Counted from the stretch's first letter, positions 9,418 to 19,611 are shown. The stretch: 60,000 nt of DNA from Takakia lepidozioides (GCA_030704615.1 CM060733.1:31312001-31372000); one strand, 5' to 3'. The notes: generated by a model not told the origin, from the letters alone. Program-made: numbers and translations.

Positions 9418-10785
9418 TTACGAGTTGATGTCCGCCATTGCAGCTTTGAGAAGACTGCGATCTTTGGGCCCCGCAACCTTCAGCACAACACAATCCACGG
9501 CGAAATGCCAATCGAGGTCGTTGGGGTGGGCTTGGGCAATGTGCTCCATCCATGCCAGGAGGCGATGATTGCCGTCCCACACGTAGAACATCTTACCGGA
9601 CAAGTGCTGGAAAAGAGGATCACTAGCAATCGATCTCTCGAACTCCTCATTTCGCGTTTGCCAATGGGGACCCCATTTGTCCACCTCATCGGAAGTGTGG
9701 GCACGGGAAGCTCCGTGGTCGTTCTCAATGGAAACGTAAAACGCGGCAGACCCCATTCGATATCCATCCCGGAAAGAGAATTTCAGCTTGTCGATATCGC
9801 CTGGGAGGGCAGGTCTCACCACCTGCAATGACACCAAGCGGCAAAGGGGAATTCGAAGCTTGGCCGGGTACACCATGCCCCCCAGCACCCTGCCAATGTT
9901 GCTGTGGGTTGCTTCCAACATCTTGGCAGCGGCCAACTTCATATCCGCCTCAGACATGACGTCTGCTGCAGAGGGGTTTTCCGGCAGCCCACCAGGACCG
10001 CCAAATCCAACCTGTATGCTCCGGGTTTGGGGCCTGGGGATGTCCGGGAGGATGTCATCTTGGTCAGAAAGCTCCCTGTTGTCCTCCTCAACAGGGTCAG
10101 CCACCTGCAAAACCACCTCCAGCACTCTCCCCGTCTCTACTGCCCTCTCCCTGGCTTCACCTCGAACTTGCACAATCCGTGCTCTTTCTGGTGTTCTTTC
10201 CTCTCCTCCACTCTCCACCGTATGGGTAATTGCAGGGGCTGCTCTTGCCCGCGATGGTCTAACCGGTGTGTTACTGCCTCTCTGTGGTGTCTTGGAGGGA
10301 TCCACCGTCTCTGTGCGTCCCTCGCTTACATTGGCATCTGTCATTTGGGCACCCCTGGCCTCTTCAGTGGCCTTTTTTCTTTCCTCCTGGCTAGCATTCT
10401 GTCTTGTCTGTTCTTTTGCCCTCTCTTTTGCCTTCTCACGGGCTTTCTGTTTCTTACTAGGGCTAGCAGTAGGGGAGCCCTCCAGGATGACCACCTTTGA
10501 TTGAGGCGAACTGACACCCTCGCGCGCACTGCTCACTCCCCCCTCCGCAGCCCGTGACGGCTCTCTCGCCGGGGATTGCATGTGCTTAGCTTTCTTCTTT
10601 TTCTTTGCGTGGGCGGGCCCTACTGCATGTGCATCAATAACCTCCATTGCCGGATCTGCTGTCCTCATGTCCTCACGCCCTTCACCTGCCATGCCGCCTG
10701 CACCAACCTCCCCAATGCCTATTCTGTCGTACTCTCGTTGCAAGTCATCCCGGAGGTTTACTATTTCATGAGCGCATGAGCCCAT
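9418..10785 (-). CDS. Gene A first exon: basic low-complexity region and ParB-like domain
   Basis: 455 codons from an ATG at 10785 to a good donor (CTC|GTAAGT) at about 9420. Residues 1-290 are rich in Lys, Arg, Glu, Ala and Pro. Residues about 315-450 read like a ParB N-terminal domain: LRIPLCRLVSLQVVRP, then DGYRMG, then FYVWDGNHRLLAWMEHI, then a beta strand VDCVVLKV. The DG(N/H)HR signature is the family's nucleotide-binding/CTPase-type motif. The next acceptor I can find (near 9335) does not join in frame, so either a small exon is missed or the copy is broken. The ATG lies in a 10-bp tandem repeat, so the true start is uncertain. Confidence 0.6.
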   Translation of the reverse strand: MGSCAHEIVNLRDDLQREYDRIGIGEVGAGGMAGEGREDMRTADPAMEVIDAHAVGPAHAKKKKKAKHMQSPAREPSRAAEGGVSSAREGVSSPQSKVVILEGSPTASPSKKQKAREKAKERAKEQTRQNASQEERKKATEEARGAQMTDANVSEGRTETVDPSKTPQRGSNTPVRPSRARAAPAITHTVESGGEERTPERARIVQVRGEARERAVETGRVLEVVLQVADPVEEDNRELSDQDDILPDIPRPQTRSIQVGFGGPGGLPENPSAADVMSEADMKLAAAKMLEATHSNIGRVLGGMVYPAKLRIPLCRLVSLQVVRPALPGDIDKLKFSFRDGYRMGSAAFYVSIENDHGASRAHTSDEVDKWGPHWQTRNEEFERSIASDPLFQHLSGKMFYVWDGNHRLLAWMEHIAQAHPNDLDWHFAVDCVVLKVAGPKDRSLLKAAMADINS

Positions 10786-10825
10786 GAGCCTATGAGCCTA
10801 TGAGCCTATGAGCTCATGAGCGGGC
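10758..10825 (+). repeat. CATGAGC/10-bp tandem repeat at the start of gene A
   Basis: CTATTTCATGAGCG, then several AGCCTATGAG 10-mers, then CATGAGCGGG. It overlaps the proposed start codon of gene A and repeats the words found at 4707-4757. Confidence 0.6.
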
Positions 10826-10919
10826 ATCCGCGGAATTGGAATTTTCCTGCCTTTATTGACGGTGTTATGTCCTCTTACCTCGGTAATAGGGTCTGTTTCT
10901 CCTGGTCCAGGATGCGGAA

Positions 10920-11215
10920 TGAGGAATTTCGGCGCCGTTATTCCCAAGAGCAGTGTGCTTAAATGGTGTTTTGAAGACATCCACCGGGGTATTTCGGCAC
11001 CGAAATTACCTCTTAAAATGTGATATAGTGCGGTATTTAAAGGCGCAGAACGGGCTATTTCGGCGCCGAAATACCCAAGTGGAATGTGGTGAAGTGCCTT
11101 GTGCTGAAGGCTTCCATCGCGATATTTTGGTGCAGTAATTCATCCGTGGAATTTTTGAGGCCCATATAACGAAGGCGCAAACTGGGCTATTTCGGCGCCA
11201 AATTTTCCAATAGGA
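10920..11215. repeat. 66-bp periodic hairpin repeat between genes A and B
   Basis: The core ATTTCGGCGCCGAAAT, more or less decayed, occurs at 10925, 10991, 11057, 11124 and 11189, that is every 65-67 bp. The cleanest copy is around 11057 (TATTTCGGCGCCGAAATA). The spacers between cores are hardly conserved. It lies between the end of gene B and the start of gene A. Confidence 0.7.
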
Positions 11216-11451
11216 ATGTTAGAAACGGCAGGGTTTTCATGGCTTCAAGTTCTCGGCTCGATGGTGTGCATAAATTACTTGTAGGGTTCTTCACTGAAGT
11301 TTGCGTCTCTTCTGCTTTTATTATAGATTTTGGTTGGCGGAAGAAATGTAGGGAATGGACAAGCAGTCTGAACACAATGATTTTTCAAATCGTCAATATT
11401 TTCATTAAGTGTTTCAGAACTGTACAACAAAAGGATCCAAATGAGACTTTG

Positions 11452-13485
11452 CTATGGTGAGGATCCGCTATCACTGTCCGATGCATCCCCGGCCTCATGC
11501 AAGGATGGCTGCCTTCCACCTGCCTCCGAACCTGCACTGCCTGTTTGGCCTCACGCCTCATAATAATTCTCTGCTCATTCCCGTATGTCAATTGCTCTAA
11601 CCGAGTAGGCCTATCCTCCCTCTTGATGGCTTCTTTGGCAGCCGTGTCTGCATAGGCTGGTAGAAAAAAGGGCTTCTGGGGACTCGCAAGAAACGATTTT
11701 CTGGCAAAGAATGGCCGATGCGATTCTGTCTCCTCCTCTGCAACAGGGTCCAATTCGGGCAAGTCTCCCAGCTTCTCCTCGTCGGACGACTCTGCAAGGC
11801 TGAGTGTACGCACAAACATAGAATGAAGTACATTAGAGAATTCAAACAGGGAATCATCGGCAGGTTGCATGGTCCCTACAACCAAAACCAATACACTTAC
11901 TATGGTGCAACTCACTCAAAGACAGGCATTGGGGGAAGCGGCTTCGGGCGCCCCTGCATCGAACGAATTTCCCAGACTTCCTCCTCTTCATCTTCCTCCT
12001 CTCCTTCCACGTCCTCTTCTGCGTTTTTGGGATCCTCAGTCGGAGGCAGACGCTGAAGGCCCGCCAAATTGTAATCGTACAAGGCCGTATCCCCCTCAAA
12101 TGAGAACACAAATCGGTTCGACATCCTTCCCGCCCACATACAGGCACCTGCAAATTCATACAACACAACCACAGCCAAACTCAAGAATGAGTCGCTTCCT
12201 CGCACAAGCAAACATACAGAAACGGAAATGGTGTCAATTTTGGTGCCGCATTCAATTAACGTTCTCACCTGTATTTGCAGTGACGTCAAGGACCCTGCCT
12301 TCAACATCCGTACACGTTTCCATGAGCGTCTGGATGAATGCAGGACTCCTGGTCCTGCCATACCTCCATGGCTTGCCCGACAAATCACAAAGAATGTCCT
12401 TCTCTCCCACATGGTTGAACATGACGTTATACTCCAGTGGATCAACTGTGGAATCAACAAGTCTTCCTGCTTCACGTAATTTGAATTTCGAATGTTCCTT
12501 CACGAAGCAAAATGCCTGAAAGATAAGAGTCTGCAAAGAAGGAAATGAAAACGTCAGAGGTGGCCTACACGTATAGGGGCAATTTCGGCGCAAAAATTGA
12601 CATAGCAGAGGAGAACCACAGCATACCTTCTGGCCATCGTTGAGAAGACCCTGCGTGTTGATGCAAGTCCAGATCTTTTTCAGGATGGGTGCTGCACTTC
12701 TCCCCGTCCATACTTTGATATCATTCTCAGTGACTTCTCCATCGGCTGCTAGCACAACAACACAGCCAACGTCGTCCAACATGTTGGCTGCAAACCCGAA
12801 TGTGTGGCTCCAGTATCTTTCGTCGTACTTGTTCCACCAGGGAACTGAGCCCTGCCCCAGTATCTCCTGCCCATCCGGGATATCCACAAGGATCATGTCG
12901 ATGGAGGCTTTCACCGCCCTGCCCCCGACTGTGCTCTTTTTGCCGTGGCTCATCGCCACAAAATACTCCATCATCTTTGTGTAGCCAGGAGTGTCCTCCA
13001 TATCATTGCCAGTGGCCTTCCTCTTCCCCTTCCCCTGGTGGGCCTCGATCGCCTTCCTCAATCTCGTTATCTCCAGCCTTCTGGTCAGAGCAGTTAGGAA
13101 ATTTTCATTAACACACTCCACAATTGTGGGTGTTTTGAGGACTTCCCTGCCCGCAATGTGCACCGCACGGTAGGGTCTGCCAGGTGCATCCTCGTATAGT
13201 GATCTCTTCGCAGCCGACCCCCCGAGCGCTGGCCCTTGTGAATTTTCGGACGAGGTGTGGCCCCCTGGGTGTTTTCCTGCTGGAAATCGTCGTCGGAATC
13301 CTCCTCATCTGGCTGACTGTGTTGCTGCTTCTTCTTCTTGGGTGTGGGGGTCTTCGTCTCTTGCCCCTATTTGCGTGTTCTTTTCTTCATGTCCTTGGGC
13401 TGCTCAGCTGCCTGCTTCTCCATCTGCTCCTTCGCCAATGCTGCCGCCTTGGCTGACTTTCTCAGTGCTTTCTGCTTGGCTGCCT
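11452..13485 (-). pseudogene. Gene B: paralogue of gene A, truncated by a retrotransposon
   Basis: Same exon order as the second half of gene A: TPKKKKQQ and DSDDDF linker, TIVECVNENFLTAL, motif IV-like DMILVDIPDG then GCVVVLAADG, intron (donor near 12629, acceptor TTGCAG near 12530), FQAFCFVKEH, KPWRYGRTRSPAFIQTLME, LDVTANTG|ACMWAG, FSFEGDTALYDY, then RPFFARKSF and an acidic DSDSGSSP end at 11452. Splice sites look usable. Damage: a TAG in the linker (TRK*GQE, near 13370), an extra base in a G run near 13220 and a frameshift near 11505. The LTR element starting at 13486 cuts off everything upstream, so no ParB-like part is seen. Motif I is weaker than in gene A. Confidence 0.7.
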
Positions 13486-15936
13486 TGTAGTGTGAATGCA
13501 GGGGAGTAACAGTGAAATTTTTGTTTGGCATCAGGATTCGGCATTACTACAAAGGGAGAGCCCTGGTGCTAATAATAAGGAGGGAAGTATCCATGCCTAC
13601 AGTTAAATCCATGGGCACAATATGCTATTGCGCTGCCAGGACAAAATGTGGCTAAGTCATGAAATGCGCCTTTTTCATCCATAGGATGAATGGCTTTCAT
13701 CGCTGTGATTACCATAGAAACACGGGTCGAGGAAGCTTAGGGCTTGCTGGAGGATAATCGTGCAGGGAACAACTAGGTAATTTTGCTCAAGCCAGGTGAA
13801 GGGAGGCGGTGTAGTAATCGTTTCATAGTTTTGAAAAGAGGGAGTGCTGCAGGACGATTCATGAAGGGCAAGTAATATCATGTGCTACTGACAGAAGTAA
13901 TGAAGGCATTGAGGCGGTGCTGCCTGTGATTTGACCTCTGAAGATGTAGGAGTTGCGGGGAAAGCAGCTCGGTGGAGGGGCGGCAGTGCCGTCGTTACTC
14001 TCATGACCACGATGACAGGGAGGATGAACTTGCAAGGGAAACGGCCTGCTGACAGGGAATAGAAAGGTGGGGTTGCTGGCACAATCAAAGGCTAGTTAAA
14101 GTGATGGTGCAGCTCCATCACGACGAGCATCTGCCAGAGGTAGGGAGTGCAAACTGATACTGCCGCCATTGCATTCATGTGCGATTATTGAAAGCTGCAC
14201 TTGTGGGAGAAGCAATTGCTGCCAGATGACGGGCAACGATGGGATTACTGACTTGACCACATGTTGATTGATGCAATCGCCAGCATGAGGGCGTTGGCTT
14301 GTGGACAGTGGTACAGGTTATCTGTAAATAAGGAGGCAAGGGAGTGAAATGTATAGAGCAAGAAGCTTTCAGATGATGACTGTCTGCTTGTTATCATATC
14401 AGATCGTAGGATAGATTAGCAGAGATGGTAGGATAGGGTAGTTAGTTGGCAAGCGACAAGGTTACTGCCATAGGTTGAAACAGAGCCGTCATGACTCACT
14501 GAATGCTTGAATCGACGAATATCTGAAAGGTGGAGTGGCATAGCGATGACAGGATCTGACATACATAGATCTTTGTTTTTACAAACGTGGCATTCAGACG
14601 ACAAGAGGAGTTAGGGAGCTGCTGACAGAGATGGTGAGGTGCCATTTCGGGCAGGCAATCCCACCGCTTCAGCTGGAGTATAAGACAACTAAGTTAATAG
14701 AGACTAGGGGGGTTTTTTTTTTTTAACTTAGATAGATGTCGCTGAAATGATTGAAGGCTCTGGAGTTAGTAGAGAGAGTATGAGAACGTTTTGAAAAATG
14801 GAATGGAGTGGTGGCTTGGGCTTCAAACCATAATGGTGTAGAGAGGATGAGAGATGATGCATGTCTTTGGGGAATGGTGATAGAAGGCAGATGCAGCCAT
14901 CTACAATCAATGCATATATAGTGTTTGTCCTGCTTTTGATTTTATGATTCAGCACACTGAATTTGGAGCAAACTGTGCATCAATGCTTAGAGTTAAACAA
15001 GTCTGCAAAATGAACAGTATAGGGAGATTCACCAAGGGAATCTGTGCACTTGCTACAGGGTAGAAATGAGGGACGGGGTCTGTAACTGTCAGCATTAGGG
15101 TATGAGAATGAGGAGAGATTCTGTTTGGGAGGAGAGAAAAGCTAAGAGATAAGGTGGTGTGTACTTATGATTCCAAGGAGGATTTTTGCGAAAGGTCTCC
15201 ACTGGATGTGTGCCTTGGTATATTTGCATTGCATGAAGAAGGGTTGTCTGGTCTAATATGGGCACTTGCATCAGAAAGGGAGAAAACATTGGGAAGAAGA
15301 GAGATTCTGTTTGGGAGGAGAGAAAAGCTTATAATTCCAAGGAGGATTTTTGCGAAAGGTCTCCACTGGATGTGTGCCTTGGTATATTTGCATTGCATGA
15401 AGAGGGGTTGTCTGGTCTAATATGGGCACTTGCATCAGAAAGGGAGAAAACATTGGGAAGAAGAGAGATCTGTTCAGCAAAAGAATGATGAAGGGAGGGC
15501 CAGTTGAGAGATAAAGGAAAGACCATGAGTTGCATAGAAATAGCAGACCTGCACTGTATGGTAGATCCATGTTACCTTGCATTTTCGGTGATTGCATGAG
15601 AACAAAGGGGGTTCAAGTAGATGCTACATGCAAATGGTGAACTCATAGGCTGTCATTAACCCTCCGGTAAGCTGTTTTGAGTGACTGTATCAGCATGAAA
15701 ACTAAGCATGGTGCAAGACAGAACCCTAGTCAGGCCTGTTGCACTATGCAGGGAACACCTTCACTTGTCCCATCCATGTCTTCTCTTCCGCTGCGGCGTG
15801 GATGAGGGCTTTATGAACTCTGATCATAAACAGCATGGATGTAGCCAACCATGAGAGAGGGAGAACCAGAATACCAACAAGACCGTGCACTAAGAAGTAG
15901 ATTAGAATTAGGCAGAAGGGGATATATGCCCCCTTC
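13486..15936 (+). repeat. 5' LTR of a gag-only retrotransposon (about 2.45 kb)
   Basis: The first 237 bp (13486-13722, TGTAGTGTG...) recur almost unchanged at 18659-18895. A perfect initiator-methionine-tRNA primer-binding site at 15940 marks where the 5' LTR should end, giving a long LTR. A palindrome (GAAGGGG ATATAT GCCCCCTTC, about 15914-15936) abuts the primer site. The interior also contains a tandem duplication at 15115-15480. No other gene is supportable in this stretch. Confidence 0.65.
15115..15480 (+). repeat. Tandem duplication of about 186 bp inside the LTR
   Basis: GAGATTCTGTTTGGGAGGAG starts at 15115 and again at 15301. The following 150 bases (AAGGTCTCCACTGGATG, GAAGAGGGGTTGTCTGG and so on) repeat with few changes. 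The first copy has about 24 extra bases after GAGAAAAGCT. Confidence 0.85.
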
Positions 15937-15939
15937 TTT

Positions 15940-15951
15940 TGGTATCAGAGC
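15940..15951 (+). other. Primer-binding site (initiator tRNA-Met)
   Basis: TGGTATCAGAGC is the exact complement of the 3' end of plant initiator tRNA-Met, as used by many plant LTR retrotransposons. Its position between the LTR and the coding region is as expected. Confidence 0.85.
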
Positions 15952-16016
15952 AGGCCGGTCTTTGATCCGGGAAATGTAGGATTTAGTGCAGCAAGATAGG
16001 GGAGTGATTGCGAGCA

Positions 16017-18638
16017 ATGGTGACTAACATTCCATTTTACGGGAAGGAGGATGAGGATGTTTACAGCTGGATCCAGATTCTGAAAGGGGATGGTGAGAGA
16101 CGGAGCTTTGATGAGCACAAGTTATTTATATCGGCAAAGCTGAATCTCAAAGCACGGGCTGACACTTGGCATCGAATGCAAAAACCAAGGCCCATGAACT
16201 GGCATGATTTTCAAGTAGCCATAATCTTGAAATTTGGAGGAGAAGATCAATCAAGTAAGAATGAAGTGATGTTAGCAAGCAAGTTTGATGAGATAGATAC
16301 CAATGTGGAAGAGTCTGTTACAGGGATGGAAGAGAAATTGTCTCTGATTGAGAAGGATAAGCACAACAGGTTCACACCTATGAGTTCTATTGATCATAAA
16401 CCTATACCAGATCACAAAACCATGTCACGGAGGTGCTTTAGGAAGAAGAACCACACCAGCGAAGTCCCTGCAATGCTTCCTCGAGTTCTCAACTTGAACA
16501 ACACAAGGCAGCAAGTAGAGTGTTGCACTGCATGTCCATCAAGACAGAATCAGATCCGAAGTGAAAAGAATCACCGGCTGGGGCTGCAAAGGGGAACATG
16601 TGGAATGCAAGATTCAGGCTGTGAAATGTTGGAACAATGGGAGTCGAGGAGCAGCAGAAGGATGGAATTCGAATGTGTAAGCTCTCTTGGCACAAACGTT
16701 GTGAATGTGTTTTGTGATGTGGAAGAAGAGATCTTGGAAGATATCTTTTGTTCAACAGAGAGTCAATCAGGTGTCAATGAAGAGTGTGCACCTAGATTGC
16801 AAGTTCCTGTGCAGATCCTAAGGTCTTCTACAAAGGCACATGTAGATCAAGACATGCTTGGGGAGTGTGGGCATAGTGTTGCCAACTCACCAAGGATTAG
16901 TGGTACAACCTGTGGAGTGAGTGTCATGAGAAAGGAAGATGTCAAGGAGTCTTGGAAAGATCTGATGGAATGGGTGGAGGAAGAGTATGGGCAGAGCGTC
17001 ACCAACTCGCCAAGGATTGGTGGTACAACTTGTGGAGTGAGTGGCATGGGAGAGAAAGATGACAAGGAGTCTTGGGCAGATCTGATGGGATGGGAAGAGT
17101 GTACATTGCTTGCTCAAACGAGCAAAGGTCTGGATCAAGATGCACACCTGGATCAAGACATACTTGAGGAGTCTGGGTATAGCACCACCAACTCCCCAAG
17201 CAATAGTGGTACAACCAGTGAAGTGAGTGTCTTGAGAAACGAAGATGACAAGGAGTCTTGGGCAGATCTGATGGAATGGGTGGAGGAAGAGTATGGGCAG
17301 AGCGTCACCAACTCGCCAAGGATTGGTGGTACAACCTGTGAAGTGAGTGTCTTGAGAGACGAAGATGACAAGGAGTCTTGGGCAGATCTGATGGGATGGG
17401 TAGAGGAAGAGTGTACATTGCTTGCTCAAACGAGAAAGGGTCTGGATCAAGATGCACACCTGGATCAAGACATACTTGGGGAGCTAAGAGAAGTTGCATC
17501 TCGATTAAGAACAGACTTGGTAGAGGAGGAATTAAAAGTGAAAGATGCACGAGATGACGTTGTAGCTGCCCTAGCCCTACAGAGAGAAACTGAAGTCCAG
17601 ATGGAGAACCTAGTCATGGAAAATCAACAGTTACGGTCTGCCCTCGAGAAAGCTGACCGAAAACTGAGTGGGGCCAAAGAAGAGTGCATGGATGAGCTCC
17701 GTGGTGATAACAAGCATCTTCAGGCAGAGCTGCAATGGCTCCAACTACTTTTGGAGTTAAGTACGTCATCAATCAATGACGTGTTCATAGGGACACCAGG
17801 TACCCTAGTTCAGGACAAAGAAAAGGAAATTGAAGCTTCTTTGGATGATGGACCATTGACAAATGTTGGGAGAGATGAAGGGAACATGAAGTATCAAGTG
17901 TTGGAGGATTCATGCAAGGGAGAGACCCTACAGATTGGAGAAGAAATCGGTCTAAGAGGAAGGAGCTTACAGCTAACTCCAGTGATGGAAGAAGTGGTGA
18001 AGAGGAGAGAGTCTAGCCTGGAAGATCGAGACCTGACAACACTTAAGCTTGCACATGATAACATGAAGAGTGGAGGAGATCAGGACCTGCCTGGTATGAA
18101 CTACAAGAAGAGGAAGAAGGCATTGGCACAAATTGGATTTGCTCTGGCCGGCGGAAAAGATGGACAGCCGGGACGCGGTCACTTAAACAGGAGAGGCTGG
18201 ACGACTATGCAAGCTCAGGGATGGAGCACGAAAATTATGGCCAAGGATGAAGGCCATGAAATTGGCATGATAAGCTACATGGAAACCAGGTGGTGGTGTC
18301 AGTTTGAGGACAACACTGCTTGCACCAGCCAGACAGAAGTGGCCTTGAAGATTATGAGCAGAGAGGGGCTTTCTTTTGCTGAAGGCCAAGGCAAGACAAT
18401 CAGAAACAATATCACAGACGGACCTCTCCAAGATAGCTGGAGCAGAAACAGAAAGGGAATCAACACAATGTACCTGTCGGGAGTACCTTATGATCCTGGA
18501 AGGGAAGCTGGCCGATGGTGCAGGCTGAAAGATAAAGCAGGCAGGGAATGGGTAAGAAGTAGGCACGACTTGAAACCTTTCATATCACCAGTAGGTGTTC
18601 AGCTGGTGAAGGTGGTCAGTGAGGACCCTGACACTTAA
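16017..18638 (+). CDS. Large gag-like protein of a non-autonomous LTR element
   Basis: 873 codons from ATG at 16017, 66 bases after the primer site. Residues 1-100 resemble a Retrotrans_gag region (NIPFYGKEDEDVYSWI, ARADTWHRM, MNWHDFQVAIILKFGG). Residues about 280-465 contain four related units of roughly 40 residues (GQSVTNSPRIGGTTC and DDKESWADLMGW words). Residues about 490-585 form a coiled coil. The C-terminal part (about 720-870) has Trp-rich segments. No protease, RT or integrase is present, so mobility would need enzymes in trans. The open frame over 2.6 kb argues for recent activity. The extra middle and C-terminal modules are not recognised. Confidence 0.75.
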   Translation: MVTNIPFYGKEDEDVYSWIQILKGDGERRSFDEHKLFISAKLNLKARADTWHRMQKPRPMNWHDFQVAIILKFGGEDQSSKNEVMLASKFDEIDTNVEESVTGMEEKLSLIEKDKHNRFTPMSSIDHKPIPDHKTMSRRCFRKKNHTSEVPAMLPRVLNLNNTRQQVECCTACPSRQNQIRSEKNHRLGLQRGTCGMQDSGCEMLEQWESRSSRRMEFECVSSLGTNVVNVFCDVEEEILEDIFCSTESQSGVNEECAPRLQVPVQILRSSTKAHVDQDMLGECGHSVANSPRISGTTCGVSVMRKEDVKESWKDLMEWVEEEYGQSVTNSPRIGGTTCGVSGMGEKDDKESWADLMGWEECTLLAQTSKGLDQDAHLDQDILEESGYSTTNSPSNSGTTSEVSVLRNEDDKESWADLMEWVEEEYGQSVTNSPRIGGTTCEVSVLRDEDDKESWADLMGWVEEECTLLAQTRKGLDQDAHLDQDILGELREVASRLRTDLVEEELKVKDARDDVVAALALQRETEVQMENLVMENQQLRSALEKADRKLSGAKEECMDELRGDNKHLQAELQWLQLLLELSTSSINDVFIGTPGTLVQDKEKEIEASLDDGPLTNVGRDEGNMKYQVLEDSCKGETLQIGEEIGLRGRSLQLTPVMEEVVKRRESSLEDRDLTTLKLAHDNMKSGGDQDLPGMNYKKRKKALAQIGFALAGGKDGQPGRGHLNRRGWTTMQAQGWSTKIMAKDEGHEIGMISYMETRWWCQFEDNTACTSQTEVALKIMSREGLSFAEGQGKTIRNNITDGPLQDSWSRNRKGINTMYLSGVPYDPGREAGRWCRLKDKAGREWVRSRHDLKPFISPVGVQLVKVVSEDPDT

Positions 18639-18648
18639 AAAGGGAGAC
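18637..18648 (+). other. Possible polypurine tract
   Basis: AAAAAGGGAGA follows the stop codon, ten bases before the 3' LTR start. The gap to the LTR is longer than usual, so this is tentative. Confidence 0.35.
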
Positions 18649-18658
18649 ACACTACATA

Positions 18659-18895
18659 TGTAGTGTGAATGCAGGGGAGTAACAGTGAAATTTTTGTTTG
18701 GCATCAGGATTCGGCATTACTACAAAGGGAGAGCCCTGGTGCTAATAACAAGGAGGGAAGTATCCATGCCTACAGTTAAATCCATGGGCACAATATGCTA
18801 TTGCGCTGCCAGGACAAAATGTGGCTAAGTCATGAAATGTGCCTTTTTCATCCATAGGATGAATGGCTTTCATCGCTGTGATTACCATAGAAACA
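18659..18895 (+). repeat. 3' LTR, truncated to 237 bp
   Basis: Nearly identical to 13486-13722 (differences such as AATAAT/AATAAC and GCGCC/GTGCC), then it breaks off at 18895-18896. High identity suggests recent insertion. No target-site duplication is found because the right end is missing. Confidence 0.8.
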
Positions 18896-18961
18896 CTTTC
18901 GGAGATCCTATAGATACAGTGACATGGAGAGGTTTTTTATTTAGATGAGGACTCAAGATCT

Positions 18962-19565
18962 CTAGGAGGCTGGTTTGGTGGAGCTCTCTGGTGGGGAGTA
19001 TGCTTCAGCCACGGTGATGCCAGACGCCCTCGAGTAGTCCGCCCGAGGAGGGAACTCAAAGAAGATATTACCGTCGACGTCGGCGGGAAGGCATGTAACC
19101 GATTTAATTGCGAACTTGCTATAGTCCAGCCCAGCCAGCTCCAACCGGTGTCCCTCCAGGTGAAGCCCTCGCAGAATTTCAAGAATAGATCGAACTGCGG
19201 TGCTCGTGCTGGGAATATGACTCCCTCCTCCACTGACGTCCATTGAGGACTTGCCTGATCTCCAGGACGACCTCGGAACTTCCATGACCTCGTCTGAGTC
19301 GGACAGGTTGTGAACAACCCGGTTCTTGCTCGTCTTCATGGATGGGTTCGGCTCTGGATTTACTTCGTTGCGGACTTCTCTCTTTGAGGTAGCCACTCTC
19401 TGATTCGTGGATTGTTTCGTGGAAGGCGCCAGGATAGAAGGTGCATTTGGCGGGCAAATGAAGTCCCCAACAGCCCTGTATATGACGTTGTCCGATGGTG
19501 GAACTCGCCATTCCCTGCCATCCCCGAAATCATCGTGGAGCACAACAATACTCTCGACAACAAGG
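18962..19565 (-). CDS. Unrecognised protein-coding exon
   Basis: A 193-codon open frame preceded by an acceptor-like TTGGATTAG. It starts around ESIVVLHDDFGDGREWR, passes through a Ser/Asp-rich middle (NLSDSDEVMEVPRSSW) and ends LEGHRLELAGLDYSKFAI and SVTCLPADVDG. Composition looks coding and not like transposon polyproteins. No domain is recognised. It could be another member of the local minus-strand gene family cut by the LTR element, since its downstream end lies 60 bases from the truncated LTR. Confidence 0.4.
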
Positions 19566-19611
19566 CCGTTTGAGTCCTTCCTTTCCTAATCCAAAAAAAC
19601 CGACCCCGGTT

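Larger units (their letters stand above)
4928..10785 (-). pseudogene. Gene A: ParB-like plus beta-class DNA-methyltransferase-like fusion, disrupted
   Basis: This minus-strand gene has about nine exons. In order they encode a low-complexity basic N-terminus, a ParB-like domain, several helical exons, a lysine-rich linker (SDSDDDF), a methyltransferase-like domain and an acidic tail. Several exon junctions match gene B (11452-13485) in position and phase, so it is a family with introns, not a retrocopy. ParB-methyltransferase fusions are known from phages and bacterial mobile elements; finding the pair in an intron-bearing plant gene is my inference from motifs. Damage: a lost base near 6530, a C16 tract (6447-6462) that breaks the frame, a mutated acceptor near 6060, an in-frame stop near 8340 and a frameshift near 5178. 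Homopolymer changes could be assembly errors; the acceptor and the stop are less easily explained that way. Confidence 0.7.

Noticed and set aside
4928-13485. Bacterial or phage contamination, because of ParB and methyltransferase motifs
   Set aside because: Introns with GT-AG borders shared by two copies, long intergenic repeats and plant retroelements on both sides make this eukaryotic DNA.
16887-17550. Minus-strand ORFs opposite the gag-like protein
   Set aside because: Antisense of the internal repeats of the plus-strand ORF.
13486-18895. TRIM/short-LTR element with 237-bp LTRs
   Set aside because: The 237-bp direct repeats fit, but a perfect primer-binding site lies at 15940, not at 13723. 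The 5' LTR must be long and the 3' one truncated.
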